The position numbers were made by a program, and so were the translations under genes. The notes below the pieces were generated by a model. It was not told where the DNA came from and did not search any database. It saw nothing but the letters and a program-made list of their open reading frames with translations. From Clostridium chromiireducens (GTDB taxonomy: Bacteria; Bacillota; Clostridia; Clostridiales; Clostridiaceae), in contig NZ_MZGT01000054.1 of NCBI RefSeq assembly GCF_002029255.1, positions 1-33,510 on the forward strand: a stretch of DNA of 33,510 nucleotides, given 5' to 3'. Below, one piece after another: positions 7,578 to 16,908 of the stretch (positions within the stretch are counted from its first letter, which is position 1; each line of letters opens with the position of its first letter).

Positions 7578-9212
7578 TTAATCTTGAGTATATACCTTAT
7601 ATGCTAATTTAAATAATAGCCTAAATAAAATATAACATCCAATAGAAACTATACTAAGGCAAATTCCAAAAATCATAATAAAATTTTTAATAATCAAAGC
7701 TGCTACTACAAGAATGCCCCCTAATATAAAGATAATGAGCATTACAAATAGAGGCATATAATTTTTCTTAAACATCGCTTTTTCATTTTCCCATGCTAAT
7801 TTGGGAGCTCTAAAATCAATATATATTCCAAATAATGTTATTAATAATATAGATCCAAAAGCCGAAACAATACCTAAAGCAAATAATATTGGACTTGCTT
7901 TAATTAATATTAGCCCTAGCGAAACCACTAACGTCCCAACTTCATTAATACATAATGATGATAGAATTTTTGAATATAGTTGAGTTTTATAATCAACAGG
8001 TATATACTTTGCTACAATAAAATCTTTGCCTTCCCGTGATAATGCTGTTGCACCTGCACCACCAGCCATTATGCATGATGCTCCCCCAATAAATGTTATA
8101 ACAATTACAATCCCGTACCATTCAGTGTTTACTTTTAGTAGTTCTGTATATTTCTCCAAATTTCCATTTGATAGAAATCCCATCCCCATTACTATTGGCA
8201 TATAAAATATCATTGCTACACAATTAATAAAAAATTGAGGTGTTCTAAATATTGTTTTTATATCTTTTTTAATTAAAGCCTTCAATGGTGAATTTATCTT
8301 TATTAATTTTTTGGCCTCTCCAGTCTCTAAAATATTTTCTCTTTTGCTAAACGATTCAGAGAGTCCAATGACACCCTTAAGATATAATTTTCCTCCTATA
8401 TAATAATATGCGATAAAAAATATTATACTTATAATTAAAGCAATAACTATATTTATTAATCCACTTAAATTATTATTGTATAGTAAACCATACGCGGAAA
8501 ATTTATTTGTTATAAAAACTCCTGTCAACATTTCCATTGTATTATTATTACCTTGTGAAAATTTTTCAAGAATCTGTTCTGAAGTCATACTACTGCCTGA
8601 ATTTGAATTTAAATAATTAAAAGCTATAATTAATATTAATGAAGCGCAGCCAGTAAACATCTTAAATGCATCTTTATGTTTTGACAAAGAAGTAAATCTC
8701 ATTAGCACCATACAGATAAGTGCGGCTAATATCATAGGTAAAATGGGGGTTATTACTAATACAATCATTCCATATAAGTAGTATAAAAAATATGCTTTTG
8801 ATACTACGCCATATGCTGCTAAAGGTAAAATGAGCATTCCGGTATATATATACATATTAATTAATACTGCAATAAATTTCCCAAAAATTATTTCGCTACT
8901 TTTAAAAGGAAGTGGTAATATCACTTCTATATCATCAGCAAAATAAAATACATTCATTATTGTATAAACACCAAAGAAAAAAGATACAGCTGTTCCTAGT
9001 GATAAAATAATAGCTATAAGCATTCCTTCCTTACCCATTGAGTGAAATGTTTCGTAGCTTTCTGATATCATAAGGGTAAATGGAAGAGATAGCATACATA
9101 CTATTATTATCATAAGTGCTATTATAAAACCCGGCTTCATTTTGCTGCCTACAAACATTTCATCGAGAGCGTTTCGTACGAAATATTTTGTTATTAACTT
9201 AAGCCTGCTCAT
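7578..9212 (-). CDS. ABC-2 type transporter permease
   Basis: The 544-residue product is a polytopic membrane protein with roughly 10-12 hydrophobic segments, beginning with LMIIIVCMLSLPFTLMI and ending with VALIIKNFIMIFGICL. The central part has an amphipathic, charged linker (residues about 285-310) between two membrane halves, as in large single-chain ABC-2 permeases of Firmicutes. It overlaps the upstream ATPase gene by 14 bases (start codon inside the last codons of the ATPase), so the two are translationally coupled and form one transporter, probably an exporter. The substrate is unknown. The genes lie downstream of, and in the same direction as, a Cys-rich membrane protein and a radical SAM enzyme, which makes export of a modified product conceivable. 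Confidence 0.85.
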   Translation of the reverse strand: MSRLKLITKYFVRNALDEMFVGSKMKPGFIIALMIIIVCMLSLPFTLMISESYETFHSMGKEGMLIAIILSLGTAVSFFFGVYTIMNVFYFADDIEVILPLPFKSSEIIFGKFIAVLINMYIYTGMLILPLAAYGVVSKAYFLYYLYGMIVLVITPILPMILAALICMVLMRFTSLSKHKDAFKMFTGCASLILIIAFNYLNSNSGSSMTSEQILEKFSQGNNNTMEMLTGVFITNKFSAYGLLYNNNLSGLINIVIALIISIIFFIAYYYIGGKLYLKGVIGLSESFSKRENILETGEAKKLIKINSPLKALIKKDIKTIFRTPQFFINCVAMIFYMPIVMGMGFLSNGNLEKYTELLKVNTEWYGIVIVITFIGGASCIMAGGAGATALSREGKDFIVAKYIPVDYKTQLYSKILSSLCINEVGTLVVSLGLILIKASPILFALGIVSAFGSILLITLFGIYIDFRAPKLAWENEKAMFKKNYMPLFVMLIIFILGGILVVAALIIKNFIMIFGICLSIVSIGCYILFRLLFKLAYKVYTQD

Positions 9213-9933
9213 TTTCGGTCATCTCCAAAAACATTTCTTCTAAGGATTCATTTTCCTTAAACTCATCTCTTAACTTCTCTAGTGTCCCATTAAATATCAG
9301 TTGTCCTTTATTAATTATTGCTACTTCATCACATACTTTTTCAGCCACCTCAAGGACATGTGTTGAAAAAATCACTGTATTCCTAGCGTCCGCATGTTCT
9401 CTCATCATTTCTTTTAATATAAACGCTGATTTTGGATCTAATCCTGTCATAGGTTCATCCAATATCCAAATCTTTGGCCTATGTATCATTACTCCCATTA
9501 GCACTATCTTCTGTCTCATGCCATGAGAATATGTTTGAATTTTATCTCCCAAAGCTAAACTCATTTCAAACCGCTTAGACATTTCATCTATTCTATATAT
9601 TCTCTCATCTTTTGAAACTCTATAAACATCAGCCATAAAATTCAAATATTCTATTCCTTTTAATCTTAAAAACATATCTGGACTGTCAGGGACATAACCA
9701 AATTGTTCTTTTGCCTTGATTGGATCTTTGTTAATATCAATACCATTGATTTCTATTGTTCCCTTAGTTGGTGATATTATCCCTGTTATCATTTTTATAG
9801 TAGTTGTTTTTCCGGCTCCGTTAGGTCCAAGTAGTCCATAAATTTTTCCATCCTGAATCTCTAGATTCAAATTATTTACTGCATAATAACTTCCATTATA
9901 ACTTTTTGTTATGTTATTTATATTTATCATCAA
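9199..9933 (-). CDS. ABC transporter ATP-binding protein
   Basis: This is the energy-coupling subunit for the permease encoded just downstream. The 244-residue protein has the Walker A motif GPNGAGKTT near residue 35, the ABC signature variant YSHGMRQK, the Walker B motif IWILDEP followed by MTGLDP, and the switch His in STHVLE. Length and motif spacing are standard for the drug/peptide exporter (ABC-2) ATPases. The start ATG has AAGGAGG upstream. A TATAAT sequence lies in the 156 bases between this gene and the radical SAM gene, but I could not find a convincing -35 box, so it is open whether the ABC pair has its own promoter or reads through from upstream. Confidence 0.93.
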   Translation of the reverse strand: MMININNITKSYNGSYYAVNNLNLEIQDGKIYGLLGPNGAGKTTTIKMITGIISPTKGTIEINGIDINKDPIKAKEQFGYVPDSPDMFLRLKGIEYLNFMADVYRVSKDERIYRIDEMSKRFEMSLALGDKIQTYSHGMRQKIVLMGVMIHRPKIWILDEPMTGLDPKSAFILKEMMREHADARNTVIFSTHVLEVAEKVCDEVAIINKGQLIFNGTLEKLRDEFKENESLEEMFLEMTENEQA

Positions 9934-10089
9934 TTCAAGCCTCCTTATAGTATTATTATACTGAAGTTCTAATTCAAAATGATTAAATCAAGCTTAATTA
10001 AAACTTAAATTTCCTTATTAACCTCTTAATCCGAAGTCATATTTTTTAAGCTCTATTCCATGATATTATTTATATCTAAAAATCCTATT

Positions 10090-11112
10090 TCATATTTCAT
10101 CCCTAATCATACATCCATAATCTCCATATTTATAGCTTCCATATATTCCAAATGATATACATTTGGCGCCACCATTGCACAAATTTAAGAAGTCACATTT
10201 TGAACAGCCCTTCGGAATTTGTTTAAAATTTTGCAATTCTTTAAAGATCTTTGCCTCAAAGTATATATCTTTAAGGGACCTCTCTTTTATATTTCCCGCT
10301 ACAATTGGAAGTCTCCTACAAGGCATAACATCTCCATTTTCAAGAAGTACTATAAGACCATCTCCTGCGCTACACTTATAGCAATCACTAATACCATTTA
10401 AAAACTGCAAACTTCTTTCCCCAGAAATTATAGTTTTTGAAAATTTATTTATTAGGCTACTTTGTTCACGGCTTATTAAATTTATATACTCAATAACTTG
10501 CTCTTTATTTAAAGTTTTCACTTCTGCATTATTGCCTAAGCCAATTGATACCATTCTATCTGTCCAAACTTTATATGCTTTACATCGTTTAGCTACTCTT
10601 ACAACATCTCCAAATTCCTTATAATTTTTATTGTTTGCTGTAAATGAGACTAATGCTTTTATATGATATTTGTTAAGAAGTTTTAAGGATTTGATTACTT
10701 CATCATAAGAGTTTACTCCTCTTATTTTATCGTGGGTTTCTCTTCTTCCATCTAAACTCACCTGCACCATCTTAGGATTATATTTTTTTAATCTTTTAAC
10801 ATTCTCATCATCTAAAAAGGAGCCGTTAGTAAGAATTCCAAAATCAAAATACTCACTATTCTTTTTAAAATAATCAAGCAGTTCCCAAATATCTTCCCTA
10901 ACAAACGGCTCCCCACCAGTTATATTTACTTGTCCTTTTAGGTTTTGATTGTTCATTTTATTATATTCAATTAGAAGCTTTAAATATTGTTCTCCATGAT
11001 TTATTAGTTCTTCTATGGAGAATTCACTTCCTTCATAGCTATCTTGGTAGCAATGTTTACATCTTTTATTGCATCTCTTAGTAATATGCCATTGCATAAT
11101 TAGTCTTTTCAA
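10090..11112 (-). CDS. Radical SAM/SPASM enzyme, likely peptide/protein maturase
   Basis: The enzyme belongs to the radical SAM group with a C-terminal SPASM domain, many members of which form thioether or C-C crosslinks in ribosomal peptides or modify enzymes. The cluster motif is CNKRCKHC (Cys14, 18, 21), the SAM-binding GGEP is at residues 66-69, and the SPASM cysteines are at 244, 247, 265, 303, 306, 312, 318 and 334. I choose the TTG at 11112 (340 residues): GGAGG lies nine bases upstream, and any longer frame would only read the neighbour's Cys-repeat DNA out of frame as a false hydrophobic leader. The start lies two bases after the stop codon of the Cys-tail protein gene, so translation of the two is coupled. 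Its probable target is that Cys tail, by inference. Confidence 0.9.
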   Translation of the reverse strand: MKRLIMQWHITKRCNKRCKHCYQDSYEGSEFSIEELINHGEQYLKLLIEYNKMNNQNLKGQVNITGGEPFVREDIWELLDYFKKNSEYFDFGILTNGSFLDDENVKRLKKYNPKMVQVSLDGRRETHDKIRGVNSYDEVIKSLKLLNKYHIKALVSFTANNKNYKEFGDVVRVAKRCKAYKVWTDRMVSIGLGNNAEVKTLNKEQVIEYINLISREQSSLINKFSKTIISGERSLQFLNGISDCYKCSAGDGLIVLLENGDVMPCRRLPIVAGNIKERSLKDIYFEAKIFKELQNFKQIPKGCSKCDFLNLCNGGAKCISFGIYGSYKYGDYGCMIRDEI

Positions 11113-11114
11113 AA

Positions 11115-12005
11115 TTAATTTCCTCCACATCCTCCACAAGATGAGCAAGAAGAACATGAGGAACCCGAGCATGATGAGCAGGAAGAACATGAGCTCCCAG
11201 AATTATTATTAAAAGAATTATTATTTTCTTTAGTATAAATACTACTCACTCCTAAGAAATACATCCAAGAACTGGTCATTAAAAAGTCCTGAGCTACATC
11301 TGGATTGTTTTCATTGATTTTATTAGTATTTCCTTTACTACTCTTATAGTACTTTTCAAAAGCCTCTTTTGATGCTTTTCCGCATCTCGTCAATTTATCA
11401 TTCAAATGAATATGTAGAACAATCTTACTGATTATGAAAATTAAAATAATCTCAAATACAAGCGCTCCTACCGGCATTCCATACGCTATTCCACCAACAA
11501 GCCTCCAAATTCCTGGAACCAAAACAACAACCATTCCAAGATTTGAGACAGACTTACTTTCTCTTATTATCACATCATCCTTAATTAAACCATCTAATAC
11601 CAATTTATTATAAATTCTATCGTAATGCGTCTTAAACTCTTTTTCATTAACCATATCAGGCTCAAAATCTTTAGGTGCAAACTTATCCAAGTATAAAATA
11701 TACACATTTTCTTCAATAGGTGTTAAAAAAGAAGATAACTCTTTATTTATTTGAAATTTTTTATCTTCTTCATCCTTTACTAATAATCCCTTTGCATAAA
11801 GTTTATAAGTTATATAATAGAACATGCCATGCAAATTATATTTATTATTTAATACATAATATTTATCTTCATCCAATCCTGATATTATAAAGTCTTTTTT
11901 ATCAGAATTATGTAATAGCCTTCGTATAACTATTAATACTACAACGGCAAATATCCCATAAATAATCAAAAAATCCTGACCCTTAATAAATGGCAAAAAT
12001 CTCAT
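11115..12005 (-). CDS. Membrane protein with Cys-rich Ser/Gly tail, TIGR04222-like
   Basis: The 296-residue protein has an N-terminal membrane helix (about residues 12-31), a cytoplasmic region of about 120 residues, a double membrane segment (about 152-195), a short segment LTRCGKASKEAFEKYY, and a low-complexity tail. In the last 27 residues there are seven cysteines (273, 276, 279, 284, 287, 290, 293) separated almost only by Ser-Ser, Ser-Gly or Gly-Gly. This layout resembles TIGR04222, a family known for membrane domains followed by Gly/Cys-rich tails and often found near radical SAM or other maturation genes; the match is from memory. The start has a TGGGGGAA site. The radical SAM gene follows two bases after the stop. 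I infer that the tail is a substrate for crosslinking or a metal/cluster-binding element. Confidence 0.82.
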   Translation of the reverse strand: MRFLPFIKGQDFLIIYGIFAVVVLIVIRRLLHNSDKKDFIISGLDEDKYYVLNNKYNLHGMFYYITYKLYAKGLLVKDEEDKKFQINKELSSFLTPIEENVYILYLDKFAPKDFEPDMVNEKEFKTHYDRIYNKLVLDGLIKDDVIIRESKSVSNLGMVVVLVPGIWRLVGGIAYGMPVGALVFEIILIFIISKIVLHIHLNDKLTRCGKASKEAFEKYYKSSKGNTNKINENNPDVAQDFLMTSSWMYFLGVSSIYTKENNNSFNNNSGSSCSSCSSCSGSSCSSCSSCGGCGGN

Positions 12006-12219
12006 TACTATTCCCCCAATATTTTGTAACTAAATCTTTAATAATTTTATAATATCATCACTTCATATAATTAGTATAGATATATTTTACTTTATAATCC
12101 AAATAATCATAAAGTTAGAAATAAATACTCTCAAGTCACTGCTTAAACATTTATCCTTGTTTGTGTTGGAAGTATTACTATTTCTTTTTCCTAGATAAAG
12201 ATTTTAATAAAAAAGATGT

Positions 12220-12249
12220 TTTGCAAACAGTTGTATAACTATTTGCAAA
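12220..12249 (-). terminator. Terminator of the DUF255 gene
   Basis: A 13-bp stem with a four-base loop; the one imperfect pair is U-G on the minus strand and C-A on the plus strand, and a T run follows on the minus strand. A T run on the other side may allow plus-strand function too. Confidence 0.75.
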
Positions 12250-12299
12250 CACCCTTTTTTATTCCCTCTAATCCTACATAATATTTCATAAACCCATAA

Positions 12300-14342
12300 C
12301 TAGTACTTTTCCAATAGTTTTCTTAACTCATCTATATCATTAACTGGTGCTAAGCAACTTTTTCCCTCACATAAATAATAAGTTGATTTATCGTTTATAA
12401 AATCATAGTCTTTAATAAAAGGTATTAACTTTTCAATCTCATCTTTATTATCACTACACTTAATTATGGTTGTTAAATTAAATGTAGGAATTTCGCTAAT
12501 CAAATCTTTAAGTTTTTCCTCATCACTTTTATCTTTAATAAGACATACTAATTCTTTTCCATGATTTAATGCAAAAGATGCTGCCATAAGGAAAAATGAA
12601 TGGTTTACTTCCTCTCCAAATACAGATCCTGAAATGAAATTTAACTGCTTTTCAGCCATTTCTTCCAATGTTGAATCTCCTGTTATTCTCGAAAGCTTAA
12701 TTAAGTTATAAGCTGCAACTGAATTCCCTGATGGCATTGCTCCATCATATAATTCCTTAGGTCTTGCTATTAGTTTTTCGCCATCTTCTCCGTAAAGAAA
12801 AAATCCATGTTTTTCATTGTCCCAAAATAAGTTAATCATATCATTATTTAAATCAATTGCTTTCTTCAAAAAAGTAATATCATAACAACTTTCATAAAGT
12901 TCTATTAATCCATAACAAAGAAAGGCATAATCTCCCAAATACGCTTTATGACGAGATTCTTCATCTCTATATCTTGCTAATAATCTTTTATTCTCATCAA
13001 TTAAATTATCAAATATGAAGTTAACTGCTTTCTTGGCATATTCAAAATATCGTATATCCTCTATAACTTTATATGCTTTTCCAAGTGCTGCTATCATAAG
13101 TCCGTTCCAAGATGTAAGAATTTTATCATCCTTATGCAATTCCATCCTATTGCTTCTATATAGTAGAATTTCTTCACTTAAATCTTTTATTCTATTATTA
13201 AGTATATAATACTCGCTATTTTCAAGTAAATTAGGAATATTTTTTCCTTCAAAATTACCTTTAGGAGTCATATTAAAATACCTATTGAAATACTTCCCAT
13301 CTTCTTCGCCTAAAACTTTAATAATTTCAGAAGGTCTAAAAACATAATATTTACCTTCCTCACCTTCACTATCAGCATCCTCAGCGCAGTAAAATCCACC
13401 ATCTTCGCTTCTTAGTTCTCTAAAGACATATTCTAATGCTTTTATAGCAACATCCTTATATAATTCATTTCTTGTAACCTCGTAACCTTCAAGATATGCA
13501 ATAATCAGTAAAGCATTGTCATATAACATTTTTTCAAAATGAGGAACTAACCACTTATTGTCAGTAGAATATCTTGAGAAACCAAATCCAATATGATCAA
13601 ATATTCCTCCTCTATACATGGAATCCAATGTTTTCTCAACCATTTCTAATGCTTTACTTTCTTTATGCTCTTGGTTATATCTAAGCAAAAACATTAACAG
13701 GTGCGGCGTAGGAAATTTAGGCGCAGATCCAAATCCACCATACTTTTCATCAAATATATGCAAAAGTTGATTATATCCATTCCTTAATATCTTTGGAGCT
13801 AATTCAACTTTGTTAAATTCACCTTCCAAATATTTATTTAAATCCGATATAATCCCTTCACTTGACAATATAATTTTGCTTCTATTTTCATTCCACTGCT
13901 TAATTATAGAATTTAATATATCCTTAAGGCCTGGAATATTATATTTTGGTTCTTTAGGAAAATATGTTCCAGCAAAAAACGGCTTTTGATCTGGAGTCAT
14001 TATTATTGTAAGCGGCCAGCCACCATGTCCAGTTAAAGCTTGGCATACTGTCATATATACACTATCAACATCTGGTCTTTCTTCTCTATCTACTTTTATT
14101 GCTACAAAATTATCATTCATAATTTCAGCTACTTCTTCATCTTCAAAAGATTCGTGAGCCATTACATGACACCAATGACATGTTGAATATCCAATAGATA
14201 AAAATATAGGCTTATCCTCTTCTTTTGCTTTATTAAATGCCTCATCACTCCACGCATACCAATTTATAGGATTTTCAGCATGTTGTAATAAGTACGGCGA
14301 TTTCTCATTAATTAAATTATTAGCTTCGATTGTTGAAATCAT
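12300..14342 (-). CDS. DUF255 thioredoxin-domain protein (YyaL/SSP411 family)
   Basis: The 680-residue product joins an N-terminal thioredoxin-fold domain (DUF255) to a C-terminal six-hairpin glycosidase-like domain, the arrangement of Bacillus YyaL and mammalian SPATA20. The N-terminal signature is complete: SPYLLQHAENPINWYAW, a redox motif CHWCHVM near residue 46, and GHGGWPLTIIMTPD. The C-terminal part contains WNGLMIAALGKAY and LYDGAMPSGNSVAA. The cellular role of the family is not settled. I place the start at 14342 because AAAGGAGGTG lies just upstream; a longer frame to 14432 has no support. It is transcribed alone and has its own terminator. Confidence 0.93.
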   Translation of the reverse strand: MISTIEANNLINEKSPYLLQHAENPINWYAWSDEAFNKAKEEDKPIFLSIGYSTCHWCHVMAHESFEDEEVAEIMNDNFVAIKVDREERPDVDSVYMTVCQALTGHGGWPLTIIMTPDQKPFFAGTYFPKEPKYNIPGLKDILNSIIKQWNENRSKIILSSEGIISDLNKYLEGEFNKVELAPKILRNGYNQLLHIFDEKYGGFGSAPKFPTPHLLMFLLRYNQEHKESKALEMVEKTLDSMYRGGIFDHIGFGFSRYSTDNKWLVPHFEKMLYDNALLIIAYLEGYEVTRNELYKDVAIKALEYVFRELRSEDGGFYCAEDADSEGEEGKYYVFRPSEIIKVLGEEDGKYFNRYFNMTPKGNFEGKNIPNLLENSEYYILNNRIKDLSEEILLYRSNRMELHKDDKILTSWNGLMIAALGKAYKVIEDIRYFEYAKKAVNFIFDNLIDENKRLLARYRDEESRHKAYLGDYAFLCYGLIELYESCYDITFLKKAIDLNNDMINLFWDNEKHGFFLYGEDGEKLIARPKELYDGAMPSGNSVAAYNLIKLSRITGDSTLEEMAEKQLNFISGSVFGEEVNHSFFLMAASFALNHGKELVCLIKDKSDEEKLKDLISEIPTFNLTTIIKCSDNKDEIEKLIPFIKDYDFINDKSTYYLCEGKSCLAPVNDIDELRKLLEKY

Positions 14343-14543
14343 ATAGACACCTCCTTTAATAATGTAATAATTTAATAAAATTAGCTTTGCCAAGCTGCAA
14401 AAATATATACACACCATAACACACTCAAACAAAAATTTAACAAGATATCTTTATCAATATAACGATGCTTACTATGTGGTAGCATATGATTTTTAAATTT
14501 CAATATATATTGCAAAGTTAATTTTAATAATTTATACTGATAT

Positions 14544-14559
14544 TGTCGACAGTAGACAT
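14544..14559. promoter_or_regulatory. Candidate operator upstream of the GntR gene
   Basis: TGTCGACA, a perfect 8-base palindrome (14544-14551), runs into GACAGTAGACAT (14548-14559). Eleven of these twelve bases recur at 16911-16922 over the ilvD promoter. FadR-type GntR regulators bind short sites with GT...AC symmetry, so this is a plausible binding site. Confidence 0.45.
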
Positions 14560-14619
14560 TTTAGTATTGATTAATAAAACTATACGATAATTATGTTTTG
14601 ATACAAGGAGGATGTAACA

Positions 14620-15300
14620 ATGGAAAATTATAAAATTGAGAAAGGTCCATCCTATTTTGACCAAGCTTACACATCAATAAAAGATATGATTTTTAATGGT
14701 ATTTTAAAACCTGGCGATAGAATCTATGAATCAAAAATAGCTAGCGAATTTCAAATAAGTAGAAGCCCTGTAAGAGAGGCTATACGTTCTTTAGAAAAAG
14801 ATGGCCTGATTTTAATTAGCGATAAATCAAAGATTACGGTCTATCAGCCCACTAAAGAAGATATCGAAAATATTTATGAATGCAGGCAGGCTTTGGAATC
14901 TCAAGCTGTAAGACTAACTACACGTAAAGCTTCCGATTCAGAATTAGAACGGATTGAAGCCACTTTGTTTGAAACTCAAAAAAATATAGAGAACTTTGAT
15001 GATAAGTTAGTTAAAACACTTATTTTATTGAACACTCAATTTCACGATTTAATTTTAAATTATAGTCAAAATAATCGTCTACGAAAACAGAGCAAAGATT
15101 TAAGCGCACTTACTTATTTCTATAGATCTATAGATATATATGAACATGATCGTATTATGGACATTTTTAATTACCATCTTAAAATATTTCATTATATTAA
15201 ACAGAGGAATGAAGAAAAAGCTGGCGAAACTATGTATAACCATATAGGTAATGACTTAAAACACTTAGAAGCTATTCTATCGATTGAATCAATAATCTAA
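14620..15300 (+). CDS. GntR-family regulator with FCD domain (FadR subfamily)
   Basis: The 226-residue protein has an N-terminal winged helix-turn-helix (residues about 10-75, with KIASEFQISRSPVREAIRSL as recognition region) and an all-helical C-terminal FCD ligand-binding domain (from about residue 80), which in this subfamily binds organic acids, often through a metal held by conserved His/Asp residues (FHDLIL and the later FHYI are candidates). AAGGAGG eight bases before the ATG sets the start. The AEC transporter gene follows after 34 bases, so the pair is probably one operon. The ligand is probably a small carboxylate handled by that transporter or by the IlvD pathway; this is inference from neighbours. 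Confidence 0.92.
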   Translation: MENYKIEKGPSYFDQAYTSIKDMIFNGILKPGDRIYESKIASEFQISRSPVREAIRSLEKDGLILISDKSKITVYQPTKEDIENIYECRQALESQAVRLTTRKASDSELERIEATLFETQKNIENFDDKLVKTLILLNTQFHDLILNYSQNNRLRKQSKDLSALTYFYRSIDIYEHDRIMDIFNYHLKIFHYIKQRNEEKAGETMYNHIGNDLKHLEAILSIESII

Positions 15301-15334
15301 ACAAACCTAAATCTATACAAAGGGAGATTTTATA

Positions 15335-16273
15335 ATGATTATTTTTAACGCATTAGGAAGTGTATTCAGTATAGTATTAATGATTTCTACAGGATTTTTT
15401 CTATCTCACAAGGGATGGTTTGATGAAAAAACATCACAGCTTTTCTCAAAACTTGTATGTAATCTAGCAATTCCCTGTCTTATGATTTCTCAATTTACTG
15501 AAAGCTTTGATAAAGATAAATTGCTTAATCTGGGTGGTGGGCTATTCGCACCCTTTACATCAATGGCCTTAGGCTATTTAATTGCAGTACTGGTATCTAA
15601 ACTTGTTAAAGTTAATAAAGGACGCATTGGTACTTTCAGATCAATGTTTTTTGTATCGAATTCTATATTTATTGGGCTTCCAGTAAATATGGCCCTATTC
15701 GGAGAAAAAAGTATACCTAATGTTTTACTGTACTACATAGCTAATACTACCTTTTTTTGGACAATAGGTGTTTATGAAATCAGTAGAGATGGACAATCTG
15801 GAAAAGCTAATATTTTATCACTTGATACAGTAAAGAGAATTATGTCTCCTCCCCTACTAAGCTTTGTATTTGCAATTATACTTGTATTGTCTAATGTTCA
15901 TTTACCGAAGTTTATTCTAGACACATGCAAGTACTTTGGAAATTTGACTACACCTTTAGCCATGTTATTTATTGGAATAACAATTTATTCTGTTAACTTA
16001 AAGGAATTCAAATTAAGCCTAGATATGGCAGCAATAATTTTAGGTAGATTTCTCATTTCACCACTGCTAATTCTTGTGTTATGCAACATTATAAATATAC
16101 CTTTACTTATGAAAGAAGTATTTGTAATTCAAGCTGCCATGCCAGTAATGACCAATACAGCTATAGTCTCTAAACGCTATGGAGCTGATTATGAATATGC
16201 AACCATAAGTACAATAATTACAACTATTTTAAGTTTGTTGGCTATTCCTATTTATATGATATTGTTAAGTTAA
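15335..16273 (+). CDS. AEC-family transporter (auxin efflux carrier/malate permease type)
   Basis: The 312-residue protein is hydrophobic with about ten membrane helices in two halves, beginning with LGSVFSIVLMISTGFFLS. Family features include KLVCNLAIPCLMISQF in the second helix region, SNSIFIGLPVNMALFG, TTPLAMLFIGITIYS and the C-terminal QAAMPVMTNTAIVSKRYGAD. AEC carriers move carboxylates such as malate or other organic acids. GGGAG precedes the ATG. It lies behind the GntR/FCD regulator and before ilvD, so transport of a branched-chain 2-oxo acid or another carboxylate is possible, but the substrate cannot be read from sequence. Confidence 0.9.
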   Translation: MIIFNALGSVFSIVLMISTGFFLSHKGWFDEKTSQLFSKLVCNLAIPCLMISQFTESFDKDKLLNLGGGLFAPFTSMALGYLIAVLVSKLVKVNKGRIGTFRSMFFVSNSIFIGLPVNMALFGEKSIPNVLLYYIANTTFFWTIGVYEISRDGQSGKANILSLDTVKRIMSPPLLSFVFAIILVLSNVHLPKFILDTCKYFGNLTTPLAMLFIGITIYSVNLKEFKLSLDMAAIILGRFLISPLLILVLCNIINIPLLMKEVFVIQAAMPVMTNTAIVSKRYGADYEYATISTIITTILSLLAIPIYMILLS

Positions 16274-16383
16274 AGCGATTTATTATGCAAAAAAATTTTA
16301 TTATTACCGTGATATTATAGCACTTATAATTTTTTTCGAATAAGAAAAATGTATAACTAATAATATTATTAGATGTAACAACT

Positions 16384-16566
16384 ATGAAACCAGAAAAAAT
16401 GGGTTCACCAAATCAAGGAATTAAATGTGTTGTTAATACATGTCACTATTATATGTCAGGCGACCACTGTTGCGCTCAACAAATTGAAGTTCAACTAAAA
16501 AATGCACATGACACTCAAAAAACAGACTGCGCTACATTTATTCCGGAGGGTCAAAGTAAATATTAA
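16384..16566 (+). CDS. DUF1540 small cysteine protein
   Basis: The 60-residue protein matches DUF1540, a small clostridial and bacillar domain with four conserved cysteines: CVVNTC, CCAQQIEV and the final TDCATF. The arrangement suggests metal binding. The function of the family is unknown. The start codon has only a weak Shine-Dalgarno site. It is followed by its own terminator, so it is separate from ilvD. Confidence 0.85.
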   Translation: MKPEKMGSPNQGIKCVVNTCHYYMSGDHCCAQQIEVQLKNAHDTQKTDCATFIPEGQSKY

Positions 16567-16577
16567 TTAGTTATTGT

Positions 16578-16612
16578 GAGTCATGCAGATTACTTATTAA
16601 TCTGCCCGACTC
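16578..16612 (+). terminator. Terminator after the DUF1540 gene
   Basis: GAGTC plus GCAGATTA pair with TAATCTGC plus GACTC around a two-by-two internal loop and a five-base apical loop, followed by TTTCTGTT. Confidence 0.75.
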
Positions 16613-16908
16613 TTTCTGTTATGTATAATATAATAATTATCATAAAACACTTTAGATGCTTTTCTGTTTCTTTATATCTTCCTTTGTAAATTATAATGTA
16701 TTCTTCAAAATATCTATCTTTTCACAATCTCAAGCATACGTTAGACATATTCAAAGAGATATGACATCTTCCATTCTATAATTTTATAAAAAAATAATTT
16801 TCCTTATATATTTTTAACACAGTATCATACACATGACACTATTTTTTAATAAGTTCTTATTTGCAAATCATAAGTTCAAATAATCTAAATCAAAATCTAA
16901 CCACTCCA
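16613..16908. other. Intergenic region before ilvD without recognised genes
   Basis: About 300 AT-rich bases between the DUF1540 terminator and the ilvD promoter. I see no ORF with a Shine-Dalgarno site, and no T-box or other long leader, since the ilvD promoter lies close to the gene. Confidence 0.5.

Noticed and set aside
11113..11190. N-terminal hydrophobic extension of the radical SAM protein
   Set aside because: It is only the Cys-tail coding repeat read in another frame; a well-placed ribosome site supports the TTG start at 11112.
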